Assembly (NCBI GenBank): GCA_023375785.1
Contig: SZWC01015124.1
Coordinates: 36,285-60,292 of the forward strand
Reading direction: 5' to 3'
From: Penium margaritaceum
Lineage: Eukaryota > Streptophyta > Zygnematophyceae > Desmidiales > Peniaceae
DNA: 24,008 nt
This document shows positions 1 to 9,136 of the stretch, piece by piece (the first letter of the stretch is position 1; each line of letters starts with the position of its first letter). The notes under the pieces were generated by a model, which was not told the DNA's origin, did no database searches, and saw only the letters and a list, made by a program, of their open reading frames with translations. The position numbers and the translations under genes are program-made.

Positions 1-735
1 CCCCCGCGCGCGCATCCCTCATCTTCACTTTCAACCACCCCTTCTACTTAGAGAAGGCTGCTCACCAACTGTGAGCAAGGGCTACGAGCCACAGTCCTGG
101 CATGTGGAAGGGGAAAGCAAACCTAAGCATCACCCAGTGGCGCATATTGCATTCATTGCAGAGAAGCAAGCTCAATGTGCTGTGACACTGAGGGCACATG
201 CAAGGACCACCTCATGTTGTAGTAGGGGGAAGTGTACGATATTCCATTGGGTGTCAGGTCACAGTCCCTGGCTTGTGCAGGCAGATGAATCGGTAGACTA
301 TTTTTAATGATCATGCTCGAATGGTTCCCGCTAAAAACCTTCTCAACCCTAATGATTTCAAAAACATCGAGAGTAGCAGTTTGGGTTTACCCCATGATGT
401 GATGCCATTACAATTCGAGGCATGACAACCCATTTTTTTTTCATACACAGAACATTCCAGATGTGATGAAGTGTGTGGATGCATAAGGTGTACCCCACAT
501 GAATCGATTCAAAAATTCTTTTGTGTGCCCCATCTCTGAGCAAAGTTTCATGGTATCAAATAGAACTTGGAAGCAATTCGTCACCTCGTCTTGGATGACA
601 TCACGAGCGAACTGTTGAAAAACTGGTCACTAGGTACAAAAAACACACGATATCGTGTGTTAGCTTTTTGTAGAAAACATATCTTGGATGGTCACTTTAC
701 AGGGTGAGACATTCAGCTAAGACGTAAAACCCTTT
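1..735. other. No recognisable gene; flank of the Ty3 element
   Basis: Short open frames exist here (for example 71-307 plus and 358-543 minus), but none resembles a known family and none has a convincing start context. The only structured item I see is the palindrome at 635-672, listed separately. The stretch is AT-moderate and ends where the LTR-like sequence starting TGTTAC begins at about 736. Confidence 0.5.
635..672. repeat. 38-bp palindrome / foldback hairpin
   Basis: The core AACACACGATATCGTGTGTT (642-661) is a perfect 20-bp palindrome. It is extended outward by TACAAAAA on the left and TTTTTGTA on the right with a small offset. It lies about 65 bp upstream of the inferred 5' LTR start. 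It could be a tiny foldback insertion or a cruciform-forming site; no function can be assigned from sequence. Confidence 0.7.
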
Positions 736-1951
736 TGTTACTGTTGTCTTAGCACGATGACTACTTCGTGTTATGTCCCAAATGTGCACTAAGTCCCTTA
801 ATCATGAGTGTGGGCATTTCTGTCCTAACATTTGTGACCCACCTCGCATCAACCTCATGATCCTTGTGCTCTTTGGCCGAGGGCATCTTCACCACCTACC
901 CCGACCTCCGGTGTTCCGTTCCCGAAGGTTGTGACACATTCGACCACTTTCTAGAATGGTCAACAAAAGTGTGATGAACCGTGTTGACCTTTCGATACTG
1001 CTCGGTTAACTTCTCTACAATAGTAGATTTTTGTAAGACCTCTCCTCAATGTTCTTGGAACCCCTCGATAGGTGGCGTGTGTCACGGTGACCTCTAGACT
1101 TGTCGCCACGGCTCGCTAATATGTCCCAACACTCGATGGCTACTTTCACAGGGTCAGCACCACTCTGGCACTATCCTTGCTCATCACGTGCTCTCCAGAT
1201 TTTTCTCAGTGACCACCTCTTGGGGTCCATATTCTTAATGGCACTATCCTTGCTCGTTGATGAGCAAGCAGGGATAGTGCCATTAGATTTTCTGTTCCTA
1301 CACCTGGTGCTTCTTTCGGTTTGTCATTCGGACAACTAAGGAAGATGTACGCCTTGATCATGTTTTTTTTTGGTTGTTTAGGAGCTTGCTACCAGGTTAG
1401 TCTCTTTTCCGGCAGGATGATTGGACTTGTCACATCTACACACTCGTTTGTATGTTACATATGAACTTCTACATTTCAAAGAATTTCTCTGCCGTCTCTC
1501 CACCTTTTAGAGCACCGCCTGTCACAATGTGTTTTATGCAGCATACCCACTCACATAGAAAGTTGCCGAGGGGGTTCCTCTGTTCCCTCATGGTATTAGA
1601 GCAATAGAGAGACTCCACCCCTATATCCCACCATGTAGCACGTAGCAGTAGCACCTGAGGAGCCTGAGCTGGGCTGGGTTGGGCTAGGTGGGGTCTAGAG
1701 GTCCTGACAACTCTATTTCCTTACCGACTTCTTAGTAGAGTTTCTCAAAGCAACGACTCACAGCACGGCATGGCATGCATAGCTCGATTCGAACGCCAAA
1801 GACCCAACAAATGCCTCATTATGTTTGTGGCTATTACATGTATGTGCTTGACACATTTGACACTTGTCATCGAAGTACACTTATTGCTAAACAAAAGCGA
1901 TCCAAGTGTCACAAATCCTGGAATCGTCTTCTGCACCGCAACTCATCGCTA
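736..1951 (+). repeat. 5' LTR-like sequence of the Ty3 element, interrupted
   Basis: This segment aligns by eye in two blocks with 9534-10046. Block one is about 736-1040 and block two about 1700-1951. Shared landmarks are the TGTTAC start, CATTTGTG near 830, ACTTTCTAGAATGGTC near 945, CCTCATTATGTTT near 1815, TTGACACTTGTCATC near 1857 and GAATCGTCTTCTGC near 1920. Between the blocks lies about 0.65 kb that is absent from the 3' copy, so a later insertion is likely. I could not identify a clear primer-binding site immediately after it, so the exact 3' end is uncertain. Confidence 0.6.
1040..1700. other. Probable insertion inside the 5' LTR, with a hairpin
   Basis: This stretch has no counterpart in the 3' LTR copy. 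It contains a hairpin at 1236-1285: TAATGGCACTATCC (1236-1249) pairs with GGATAGTGCCATTA (1272-1285), and there is an additional TTGCTC/GAGCAA stem inside. The unit GGCACTATCCTTGCTC also occurs as a direct copy near 1167. No protein family is recognisable in the short frames here. It may be a small non-autonomous DNA element, but I cannot define its ends. Confidence 0.4.
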
Positions 1952-1967
1952 CGCACATTCCCCTTGC

Positions 1968-2022
1968 TTTAATGCTTGTTATGAGAGCGTAGCGACGCTA
2001 TAGGGGCAATGGAAGCATTAAA
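1968..2022. repeat. Inverted repeat at the end of the 5' LTR region
   Basis: TTTAATGCTT (1968-1977) pairs exactly with AAGCATTAAA (2013-2022). The outer and inner flanks, CCCCTTGC against GGGGCAA and AGCG against CGCT, extend the pairing imperfectly. Homology to the 3' LTR copy is lost just before it, so this may be a small insertion at the LTR edge. Confidence 0.55.
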
Positions 2023-2161
2023 TACGAGGGGATAACTACCATTAGTTGTCCCCTCATGTTGAATTGAGATCGGGATCAGTCTGGATCTCGATGGTCTTGA
2101 TTTCTTGTCGCCTCGATGTCTCATACAACATAACACGAGACAACCTCAACTTGTCTCCTGC

Positions 2162-2200
2162 GAGACGAGACGAGACGAGACGAAACAAGACGAGACAAGA
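2162..2200. repeat. GAGAC pentanucleotide microsatellite
   Basis: About four near-perfect GAGAC units are followed by degenerate units (GAAAC, AAGAC, GAGAC). This is a simple repeat; the open frames that cross it are not taken as genes. Confidence 0.85.
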
Positions 2201-2400
2201 AAAGACCAAGAGACACATATGTGGCACGAGATCCGGTCAAGAATCTTGTGTCGCAGTATGATTCACGTTTTTTTCTGTGAGCCCTGTCATGTGTGTCAAG
2301 GCTGTGAGAAATAATCACCTACTATGTCTAGTAGCATAGAAAGCAGTCGAATCCAGTGCGCAACACATTGTTTGGAAACGGCCGTGTAGGGAAATGTAGT

Positions 2401-2515
2401 GGATTGGACGGAATCCTTTGCTGACCAAGCCAAAACCGCGGTTTTGGCCTAGTTGGCCATGGAGTTCATCCTATCTGTTGCATTCAACAAGAACATCCAA
2501 AGTTGAATTTGCGGA
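2401..2515. repeat. Palindrome containing a TRIM LTR end
   Basis: GCCAAAACCGCGGTTTTGGC (2429-2448) is a perfect 20-bp palindrome inside longer imperfect arms (about 2403-2475). The right arm, from 2435 to the sequence TCTGTTGCA near 2486, matches the 3' end of the TRIM LTR at 7299-7345. The bases after it (TTCAACAAGAACATCC) weakly resemble the TRIM primer-binding region. The left arm is the same LTR end in inverse orientation. It looks like a rearranged or inverted TRIM-LTR remnant. Confidence 0.65.
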
Positions 2516-2827
2516 AACATTATCTCGTAAACAAAGCAATGAAGTTGTGACCATTTCACTATGTTCAGTTGTTCAACACTTTTTGTCGCATCAACAACAA
2601 TAGTTTACTCAATCCGCATACTACTTCTTTAGCTCCATGTAATCTGGTTCCATGTGCGAAACACTGCCGGCTAGGCCTGAAGATGTTTTGTGCCAATTTG
2701 TCCATGATCGCAGCAGTCATGCATGGTGGCAAACAAGAAATGTGCTGTACTTGGAATCTAGGATTTGGTTTTTGAACTAGAGAGCTTGCCGAGAATACCA
2801 TGTTGTCGTTAACTGTCTGTCAAAACT
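2516..2827. other. No recognisable gene
   Basis: I see only short overlapping frames on both strands and no recognisable domain, repeat or signal. By position it lies in the leader between the LTR and gag of the Ty3 element. Confidence 0.4.
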
Positions 2828-3845
2828 TTGCTCTTAGTCAAAGTGAAGTCATTGCGAAGCGGATGCATTCAGACAACTCACTTTGTCATTTCGCTTGCCC
2901 CTTACAATAGTACAAAATGTGAGATTTTCTCGAACACGAGCGAGACCAGAATGAAACCCAGACCCAGACCAACGAGGACAACCGTGCACGAACCTTCAGC
3001 GTATCGCAACTGTTTAATAATCCGGAGGCCTCACAACAAGCAGTGGCTACTGGCTAAGACTTTTGCAATGGAGGATCACCAGTACGGGCTCAATGAACCT
3101 GGCAGAAGCAGCAACTTTAGTAGTGAATGGTGCAGCTCCGACAACCACGATGGCCAACTTCGTGACGGGCCCTCTGTCACGTCGAACCCTCCTTCTCAGT
3201 CATTGCCCCCCGGGACGACACCTAGCATGACTGGAGGCACCGGCTGACAGAATCACATTAATGAAGTTATGTAGAAGATGTTTCCAGGATTGGACAAGGT
3301 CAACATTCGTCTAGTGGAACATCTCTTCGTGACAATGCAATAACTTTTCAATTCTCGCGTGCAGGAGGTAATGCTCACAAAGAGAAACATCCAACTCTCA
3401 AGAGCTTGACGCTTCCTTAGCCGTTTGATCCAGTAAACTCTAAAAGAGCGATGATCCTCATGCGGTTGAAAGATTTGGAGGTGTACTTCAACGCCATTGG
3501 GAACAACAACGACAAATGGCAGTAGGATACTGGCATAGGTTGATCAAAATCTCACGCCACCACTCTCACATTATCCAATGCAGGAGTTCTACCACTTGAA
3601 TAGATCAATCCAACATGATATGACCCGATAACTTCATCGAAAAGTTGGACGGACTTAACGCGTGCCATACTGGCACGCCTTGGAAAAATGAACAAGAAGT
3701 TTAACGCACAGCACGCCTCAATGCCTTCGTCATAAGTCCAACATGGCAAAGTACATGAGGCTTTCCCGATAACTCATCATTGGTAACGACCTAAATGAGC
3801 TCTATTCCTACTGCAAGAATGGCTTCAAACGTGACGCCAAGCGCG
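2828..3845 (+). pseudogene. Gag-like remnant of the Ty3 element
   Basis: A 139-codon open stretch (2828-3247) is rich in Ser, Pro, Asn and charged residues. After a TGA, the same frame keeps protein-like stretches interrupted by stops, including MFPGLDKVNIRLVEHLFV near 3279 and LNELYSYCKNGFKRDAKRA near 3790, up to about 3840. Position between the LTR and the protease/RT, and a single frame persisting through stops, suggest a gag coding region decayed by substitutions. I do not recognise a capsid family signature directly, so the gag label rests mainly on gene order. It could instead be an unrelated element protein. Confidence 0.4.
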
Positions 3846-4275
3846 CAATGGCCATATTCAATCCAAGATGACCTTCCACAAATGATCACAGTGACTCATC
3901 GCTTGACTAGGCTGACTAAAATGCTTGGATTTAGGAATCCAACCGATGGTAACCCCAATGCCATGATCCACATCATGGTGGTGGGGAGTTACAATCCGTA
4001 GAAACATAGTCCCCAATGGAGATTGAAGTCGTCAATCAACGCAATGAACGACTGTACTGTTTGTATGGAAAACCGGTGCACATCTTGCGTGACATTCGGA
4101 AACAGTGCCAACATACCAAAAGGGTAAAGAAATCACACAAAAAAAATGAGGATTCAGGAAACAACAGAGGGAAGGAGTAGAAGGCAAACCTCGTGTTCGG
4201 TAAGAAAAAATTGCAAGGAACGATTGTCCATCTGGGTATGTCAATTCGTGGTACACGAGGGTCCCATAGATTGCA

Positions 4276-4542
4276 ATGTTTGGCAAGAGATACAAAGATA
4301 ACCAATCGCAAAATTGCTACGAGTGTGTCCGAAGGGGTTGCAAAAGTCACACAATGGTACGGGCACAAGTGGATGGAGGAGATTTCCACATCTTTGTAAG
4401 CAATGACATGGTTGAGAAATCGGATTTGGAAACTGAATCAAGGGTGTTTGAAAGAAGCATTGTCAACGCATATCTAGAAATCCGTGGACTTGGCGAACCA
4501 CTCCGACTGCAAATCAAAGATCTACACAACATAATGGCCTAA
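4276..4542 (+). pseudogene. Zinc-knuckle / aspartic-protease-like fragment
   Basis: The frame reads NCYECVRRGCKSH, which resembles a degraded CCHC knuckle (CX2C kept, His and final Cys not in register). It is followed by VDGGDFHIFVSNDMVEKSDL, which has the layout of the retrotransposon protease core in which D-T/S-G is followed by a hydrophobic-Ser segment. Here the Thr/Ser of the catalytic triplet is Gly, so the site would be inactive. It lies upstream of RT, as expected for gag-pro in Ty3 elements. The match is short, so the assignment is tentative. Confidence 0.45.
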
Positions 4543-4690
4543 AGAATTTGTCCAATACGCAAGCACAAACTCATCTTCGGGGGATGTCTTTTTCAACCAG
4601 CGCAACACGTAGGAAGACGGGAGCAGCGGATGAATCTACGTCAAGTTTTTTGCCAGGAAATGAGTTATGGTTAATCACCCCACTTTTACA

Positions 4691-4755
4691 CACTTCAGGC
4701 TTTATTTTTTCTAAACGCTTTGCAAAGCATTTTAGAAAAAATAAAGCCCACTTCA
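4691..4755. mobile_element. 51-bp palindromic insert with 7-bp flanking duplication
   Basis: GGCTTTATTTTTTCTAAA (4698-4715) is the exact inverse of 4731-4748 (18 bp), with an almost self-complementary centre GCTTTGCAAAGC. The direct repeat CACTTCA flanks it exactly (4691-4697 and 4749-4755), as a target-site duplication would. This looks like a minimal foldback or MITE-like insertion, or the excision/deletion product of a larger one. The superfamily is unknown. Confidence 0.6.
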
Positions 4756-5081
4756 TGACCAATGTTTAGTAGTCATCTAACATCGTCACTTCCTAGAAGT
4801 ATACTCGCATGTATTCACTTGTCACATGTTCTGGAATCATCATTATCCTTTTTTTTTTTAGATAAAAAAATCATTTGGTATTGATTTTAACAAAAACGTG
4901 TTTGCACGTTTTCTGGCATATGTATTGATCGTGAAGTCGTCTTGGGTACATTTGTTAGACCTAGAATTTGTCCAAGATGTACCAAGAGATAAATGACAAA
5001 TACTGTAAGACTATAGGATGACATTCGCCGTTTCCCATTGTACGAGAGGGCCCTACCTGTTATTCGGTCAAAGTTGACTCT

Positions 5082-5082
5082 N
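5082..5082. other. Assembly gap (single N)
   Basis: One of eight single Ns in the window (5082, 6270, 6884, 10409, 11930, 18410, 21466, 23445). This one and those at 21466 and 23445 have no flanking duplication, so the missing length is unknown. Confidence 0.9.
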
Positions 5083-5176
5083 TGTGAAAATACAAAAATG
5101 TACAGAAGTGTATTAGTGATTACGTCAGTAAGTATAGTCGACCAATGTTTATACTCTCCATTCACTTCATTTGATA

Positions 5177-5197
5177 GGGGGGGGGAGGGGGGGGGGG
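5177..5197 (+). repeat. G9-A-G11 tract
   Basis: Nine G, one A and eleven G in a row (5177-5185, 5187-5197). It is a potential G-quadruplex and also a place where sequencing and assembly lengths are unreliable. Confidence 0.85.
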
Positions 5198-6060
5198 CGA
5201 TCGAGCGATGACAAAAAGACATGACGTGCGACTTTGTGAACAGCCGAGTGGGTGATAGGGATACCGCATACTCATGAAATCAGCTTACTCAGAATTGAGG
5301 ACAAATCAATGTCATTGATTTTATTACAATATTTTACAATATTAGCATGAAGTTTTCAAAACGCACAAAGTAGGTAACAATGTAAATTCAGAAACATCAA
5401 AGTGATTTTTAAGGAATGTAAAGCCACGCGACAAGATTTAGGGCATACTCTTGTTAGGAAAGTTCAGTGAAAGTCTCTTGTTCATGTCCATTAAACGAAC
5501 TGTGAACATGATTCCAAGAAGAAATTTCTAAGAAACATTGTCAATCGTCTAGGGTTTTTTCCTAGAATGATCCTTACCATATGTTATAGTCATGTACACA
5601 ATTCATGAAGTGTATGGATTTGGGGAGATTGGGCATGAATGCAGGAAGTTATTCATGCCTTTGATTGAGTGGCCCATGATGCAGCGTCAACCACGGGAGG
5701 CAATAGAGGAGGAAGCCTAAAAGGAATTTGCATCAATTACAAACCATTCCATGCAATGGATATTGCTAGACATGGCCAAAAAATATCTGCGACATAGAGC
5801 ACAAGCATGGCTTTTCCACATGGAAACAAAAGGAAGCAGAGGAAATCGTGGTAGTAGACACCATATCATTGTTCTCATCAGCCCTGACACCAAACCTGTT
5901 TGCTACCGTACTATAGGAGTTTACATCCCTTGTCAAGGAGTTTTTCTTGTAAACTACTTTTTCTTGAAGAACTACTGCAATGATTAACTCCACAATACAT
6001 CATCAATCACCAAATAGAACTGAGACTGACACTAGAATGATGGTCAATGGAACCTTTCGG

Positions 6061-6479
6061 ATGAGCAGCCACGAGTTGACCGAAATCACAAAGTGGTTAG
6101 ATGAGATACTAGGTCAAGGATTCATCAGGCCAACCATGTCATCCCTACATGGAATTTGTGCTTTTTTTCAAGAGATAAAACAGGCCATATGCGGATGTGC
6201 ATAGGTTATCAATCTTTGAACCACATCTCCATAGCAAACCTTACACCCATCAGTGAGCAGATGAAGTTTNATGAGCAGCCACGAGTTGACCGAAATCACA
6301 AAGTGGTTAGATGAGATACTCGGTCAAGGATTCATCAGGCCAACCATGTCATCCCTACATGGAATTTGTGCTTTTTTTCAAGAGATAAAACAGGCCATAT
6401 GCGGATGTGCATAGGTTATCAATCTTTGAACCACATCTCCATAGCAAACCTTACACCCATCAGTGAGCAGATGAAGTTT
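6061..6479 (+). repeat. 209-bp direct duplication around the N at 6270
   Basis: 6061-6269 and 6271-6479 are identical except for one base that I can see (A at 6111, C at 6321). The copies abut a single N and together repeat the same piece of RT. This is the signature of two overlapping contig ends joined without merging, rather than a biological tandem duplication. Confidence 0.9.
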
Positions 6480-6667
6480 CCTACCAACTCCACGGGGCAA
6501 GAGTTTTCACCATACTTGACTTAAGCAGCAGCTACAATCACATCTGTGTATCCAATGAGGATATCCAGAAGTTGACATTCCGTAAAATACATGGGCACTT
6601 CGAGTTCACGATTTTTCGTTCCGACTCATAAATCTCCTTGTAAAATTTATGGCAATAATGAACAGCA

Positions 6668-7100
6668 TTTCCTCCCGTACCACAATGACTTTGCTGCCGT
6701 GTGCCTTGACAACATCGTGGTGTATACTAGCATCCTCGGGGAGCACAATGGACATATATGAAAAGCTCTTTGTGATCTTACAAAGGGAGAAATTCAGCGA
6801 GAAAATCTCTAAGTGCAACTTTTGTCATGGGTGGATCAGGTTTTAGGGCCACATAATTGGCGCTCAGCGGCTCACCAGTGACTNTTTCCTCCCGTACCTC
6901 AATGACTTTGCTGCCGTGTACCTTGACAACATCGTGGTGTATACTAGCATCCTCGGGGAGCACAATGGACATATATGAAAAGCTCTTTGTGATCTTACAA
7001 AGGGATAAATTCAGCGAGAAAATCTCTAAGTGCAACTTTTGTCATGGGTGGATCAGGTTTTAGGGCCACATAATTGGCGCTCAGCGGCTCACCAGTGACT
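6668..7100 (+). repeat. 216-bp direct duplication around the N at 6884
   Basis: 6668-6883 and 6885-7100 match with about three differences (near 6682, 6703 and 6787 and their partners). One difference changes the RT box residue Cys to Tyr. It is the same artefact type as at 6270, and the differences look allelic. Confidence 0.9.
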
Positions 7101-7189
7101 TGGAGAAATGGAGGTGGTTGCTGATTAACCGTCGCTAACCAACCAGGATGTACATGCATTTTAGAATTCTACAACTACCATCGTTGTAT

Positions 7190-7345
7190 TGTGGCAGTGC
7201 CACGCCGGCCGGTCGAAGGAGCCACGTGGCTCAAGCAAGGTCACCTGGGACTATGGGCGGTGAGACGAGATGGCTTGAGGGTCAGAGACCCTCAAGCACC
7301 GCGGTTTTGGCCTAGTCGGCCAAGGATTCCGTCGGATCTGTTGCA
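7190..7345 (+). repeat. TRIM 5' LTR
   Basis: 156 bp. It starts with the palindrome GTGGCAGTGCCAC and carries a 10-bp stem CTTGAGGGTC/GACCCTCAAG with a 3-base loop in the middle. The stem is conserved at 9 bp in the other LTR despite other changes, which hints at an RNA-level role, for example near transcript-end formation. Confidence 0.88.
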
Positions 7346-7433
7346 TTGGTATCAGAACTCCAGGGCTCAAATCCCACGTCAGGATTACCGGAGATGCCGA
7401 GGCGGCTCTCACCCCTAGTGGGGGGGAGTATGG

Positions 7434-7589
7434 TGTGGCAGTGCCACGCCGACTAGTGGAAGGAGCCATGTGGCTCGAGCAGGGTCACCTGGGACTATGG
7501 GCGATGAGACAGGATGGATTGAGGGTCGGAGACCCTCAAGCACTGTTGTTTTGGTCTAGTCGGCCAAGGATTCCATCAAATCCGTTACA
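7434..7589 (+). repeat. TRIM 3' LTR
   Basis: 156 bp, about 86 percent identical by eye to the 5' LTR. Changes are mainly C to T and G to A, including loss of the CCGCGG motif (CTGTTG here). Confidence 0.88.
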
Positions 7590-8060
7590 ATCCTAAAAAC
7601 TCATACTACGGAGTCAGCCCCTCTCCCTGATCTCACTTGTAGAACCGCGGAGAAGATATGGAGAGATAGAAAAGAAGAAGCATTTAACTCTTTGAGAAAC
7701 ACTTTGACCTCGACGCCAGCCCTTCAACTGGCAGATACAAAGTTGGACTATGTCATGGCCATAGACATGTCTGATCAAGCTTTTAGAGTCGGGCTCCAAT
7801 ACATGTCACAAACATTATGTAGGCCTGAGTTTAAGTACGTTGTACGCAAAGATAAAACATCAGGGGCCGTGCAAAAATTCAAGATGTGGCCATGTCTATT
7901 GGAGTACTAATGATGTATCATCCACACCGTTCACCACACACTGAAATACCTCAAGACTTAGCCAGATGTGAAAAATGGACAATCTTGATAGATGGAGCTA
8001 ATCGAGTCTAAATTTGACTATGACATCGAGTATCGACGACCATACTTGTACCGTCAAGAT
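7590..8060 (+). pseudogene. Ty3/gypsy RNase H region, broken by stops
   Basis: After the TRIM, the element resumes. EEAFNSLRNTLTSTPALQL (from about 7674) matches the RT-RNase H connection (EAF..LK..LT..PVL). AIDMSDQAF carries the first RNase H Asp in the TDASD position. HHTLKYLK (about 7932) and FDYDIEYRR (about 8010) match the DHxSLKYL and FDFEIEYRPG blocks. All these blocks lie in one frame, so over about 350 bp the damage is base substitution to stops (TAA 7908-7910, then TAG, TGA and TAG) and not indels. RNase H degrades the RNA strand of the hybrid during reverse transcription. Confidence 0.8.
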
Positions 8061-8244
8061 TAACACACTACTCACCGAACAAGACATGTACCCCACGTGG
8101 TTCTTCAGAAAAAGGTTATGAGATATTTGATTTGTATGAAAGAACCAAATTCATTTTGATGACCCTTACTCGTGACGGAGATTCACTTGCCAAGTCGGCG
8201 TACCACGAAACGAGGAGTTACGACGGATGCTATAGGAAGAATGC
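8061..8244. other. RNase H to integrase spacer
   Basis: About 180 bp link RNase H to the integrase zinc domain. I see no separate gene, only degraded reading frames. Confidence 0.4.
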
Positions 8245-8871
8245 CACGACACCACTCTGGGTGAACAGTTTGGTGAGGACCATACGCTAAAGAAGCTTGT
8301 GAAGTACGACTGGTGGAATTGCATGTAGACCGATGTGGCAGAATTCTACAAATCATGCGACGCCTCTCAACAGAGAAAATCTTGTCGAACAAGGCCACCA
8401 GGACTGCTCCAACAACTGCATGCTCCAATGTAGACGTGGGTTTATATCAGCATGGACTTCGTGACAGGACTTCCAGTCATTCTAAAAGCATATGATGCTG
8501 TCCTCATGGTGGTTGAAAGATTTTCTAAGATGACAAATTCATTCTGATGACGATCACCTTTAGCACAAAATGAGCAATGCAATTGCTTCTAAGAGATCAA
8601 GGGGATACATGGAGTGCCACATACTTTCATTGGAGATAGAGATGGCCGCTTCACAAACCATTTCTGGAATGAAATAATGACGCGTTGTGGTAGTCAGATC
8701 TAGGTGTTTTTGGCATTCCATCCTCAAATTGATGGGCACACCGAGCGGACCAATCATGAGCTCAAACAACTGCTATGTACTTTATGCGTGCCCCATGGCA
8801 TTGATTCGGAAGCAAAAGTGTTGACCCCCAAACTCGCATACAATTATGTAATTCTATAGGAATGGATGAAA
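8245..8871 (+). pseudogene. Ty3/gypsy integrase, single frame with in-frame stops
   Basis: Integrase inserts the cDNA copy into the genome. The N-terminal HHCC zinc region reads HDTTLGEQFGEDHTLKKLV ... KSCDASQQRK, with the second Cys of CX2C replaced by Ser. The catalytic core shows SMDFVTGLP with the first Asp (8455-8457), FIGDRDGRFTNHFWNEIM with the second Asp (8635-8637) and HPQIDGHTERTNHEL with the Glu (8743-8745). All lie in one frame across 627 bp. Stops are TAG 8326, TAG 8431, TGA 8545, TGA 8548, TAA 8590, TAG 8701 and the final TAG. No indel is needed to align it to the family, so decay has been by substitution. A frame change occurs after about 8870. Confidence 0.88.
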
Positions 8872-9136
8872 TCCCATTGAAATCGTTTGTACAAACCGTC
8901 TCAACACATTGGCAGAACGACAAAGCCAAAGTGGCATTGCCATGGATGGCATCCATTGATGGGATTTCTTGGGCGTCTGGGAGGAAAGAGGTCACAACCT
9001 CGCAAAGAGGCAAGTAGCAATGAAGCGAGAAGTGGACCAACATTATAGTGATGATGTTTTTCAGCAGTTGCGATCACATCCTACACAGGTGAGCGACCAT
9101 TAAACGAAGTGGACCAGACTTCACAAAACTCAAACC
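8872..9136 (+). pseudogene. Degraded integrase C-terminal linker
   Basis: This stretch corresponds to the less conserved part between the integrase core and the GPF motif. Weak matches are scattered across frames (for example NPIEIV near 8872 and KLKPKW near 9130). Several stops and frame changes occur and nothing else is identifiable. Confidence 0.45.

Larger units (their letters stand above)
4770..5979. other. No clear gene; AT-rich interval with a G-tract and an N gap
   Basis: The interval before RT holds only short frames; 5751-5987 (plus, 78 codons) has no recognisable family. It contains a single N at 5082, without the flanking duplication seen at other gaps, and the G-tract at 5177-5197. 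By position this should be the end of protease and the start of RT, but I could not find convincing domain matches, so it may have been replaced or heavily mutated. Confidence 0.4.
5980..7173 (+). pseudogene. Ty3/gypsy reverse transcriptase, broken
   Basis: RT copies RNA into DNA for the element. The N-terminal block FRMSSHELTEITKWLDEIL then GQGFIRP (from about 6055) matches the Ty3 RT entry region. MRMCIGYQSLNHISI (from 6189, another frame) is the block after it. GARVFTILDLSSSYNHI (from about 6494) carries the first catalytic Asp, codon 6518-6520. The YLDD box reads CLDN at 6702-6713 and YLDN in the duplicate at 6919-6930, so the second Asp is lost in both. KCNFCHG and GHIIGAQ mark the following block, and EFYNYHR at about 7164 is the connection region where the TRIM is inserted. 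Frames change at least three times and stops are frequent. Two gap-associated duplications (6061-6479, 6668-7100) inflate this region. Confidence 0.85.
7190..7589 (+). mobile_element. TRIM element (miniature LTR retrotransposon), complete
   Basis: Two LTRs of exactly 156 bp (7190-7345 and 7434-7589) both begin TGTGGCAGTGCCAC and end GTTGCA or GTTACA (5'-TG...CA-3'). One base after the first LTR is TGGTATCAGAAC (7347-7358), matching the plant initiator-Met tRNA primer site TGGTATCAGAGC at 10 of 12 positions. A purine tract GTGGGGGGGAGTATGG (7418-7433) ends just before the second LTR. The internal domain is 88 bp and non-coding. This is the diagnostic TRIM layout. By eye the LTRs differ at about 21 positions, about 18 of them transitions, so the insertion is old. 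No 5-bp target duplication is visible (TGTAT against ATCCT). It lies inside the RT/RNase H connection of the Ty3 element, so it is younger than that element. Confidence 0.9.

Noticed and set aside
7347..7358. Part of a tRNA gene
   Set aside because: Only the 12 bases complementary to a tRNA 3' end are present, in the exact PBS position after an LTR, with no cloverleaf.
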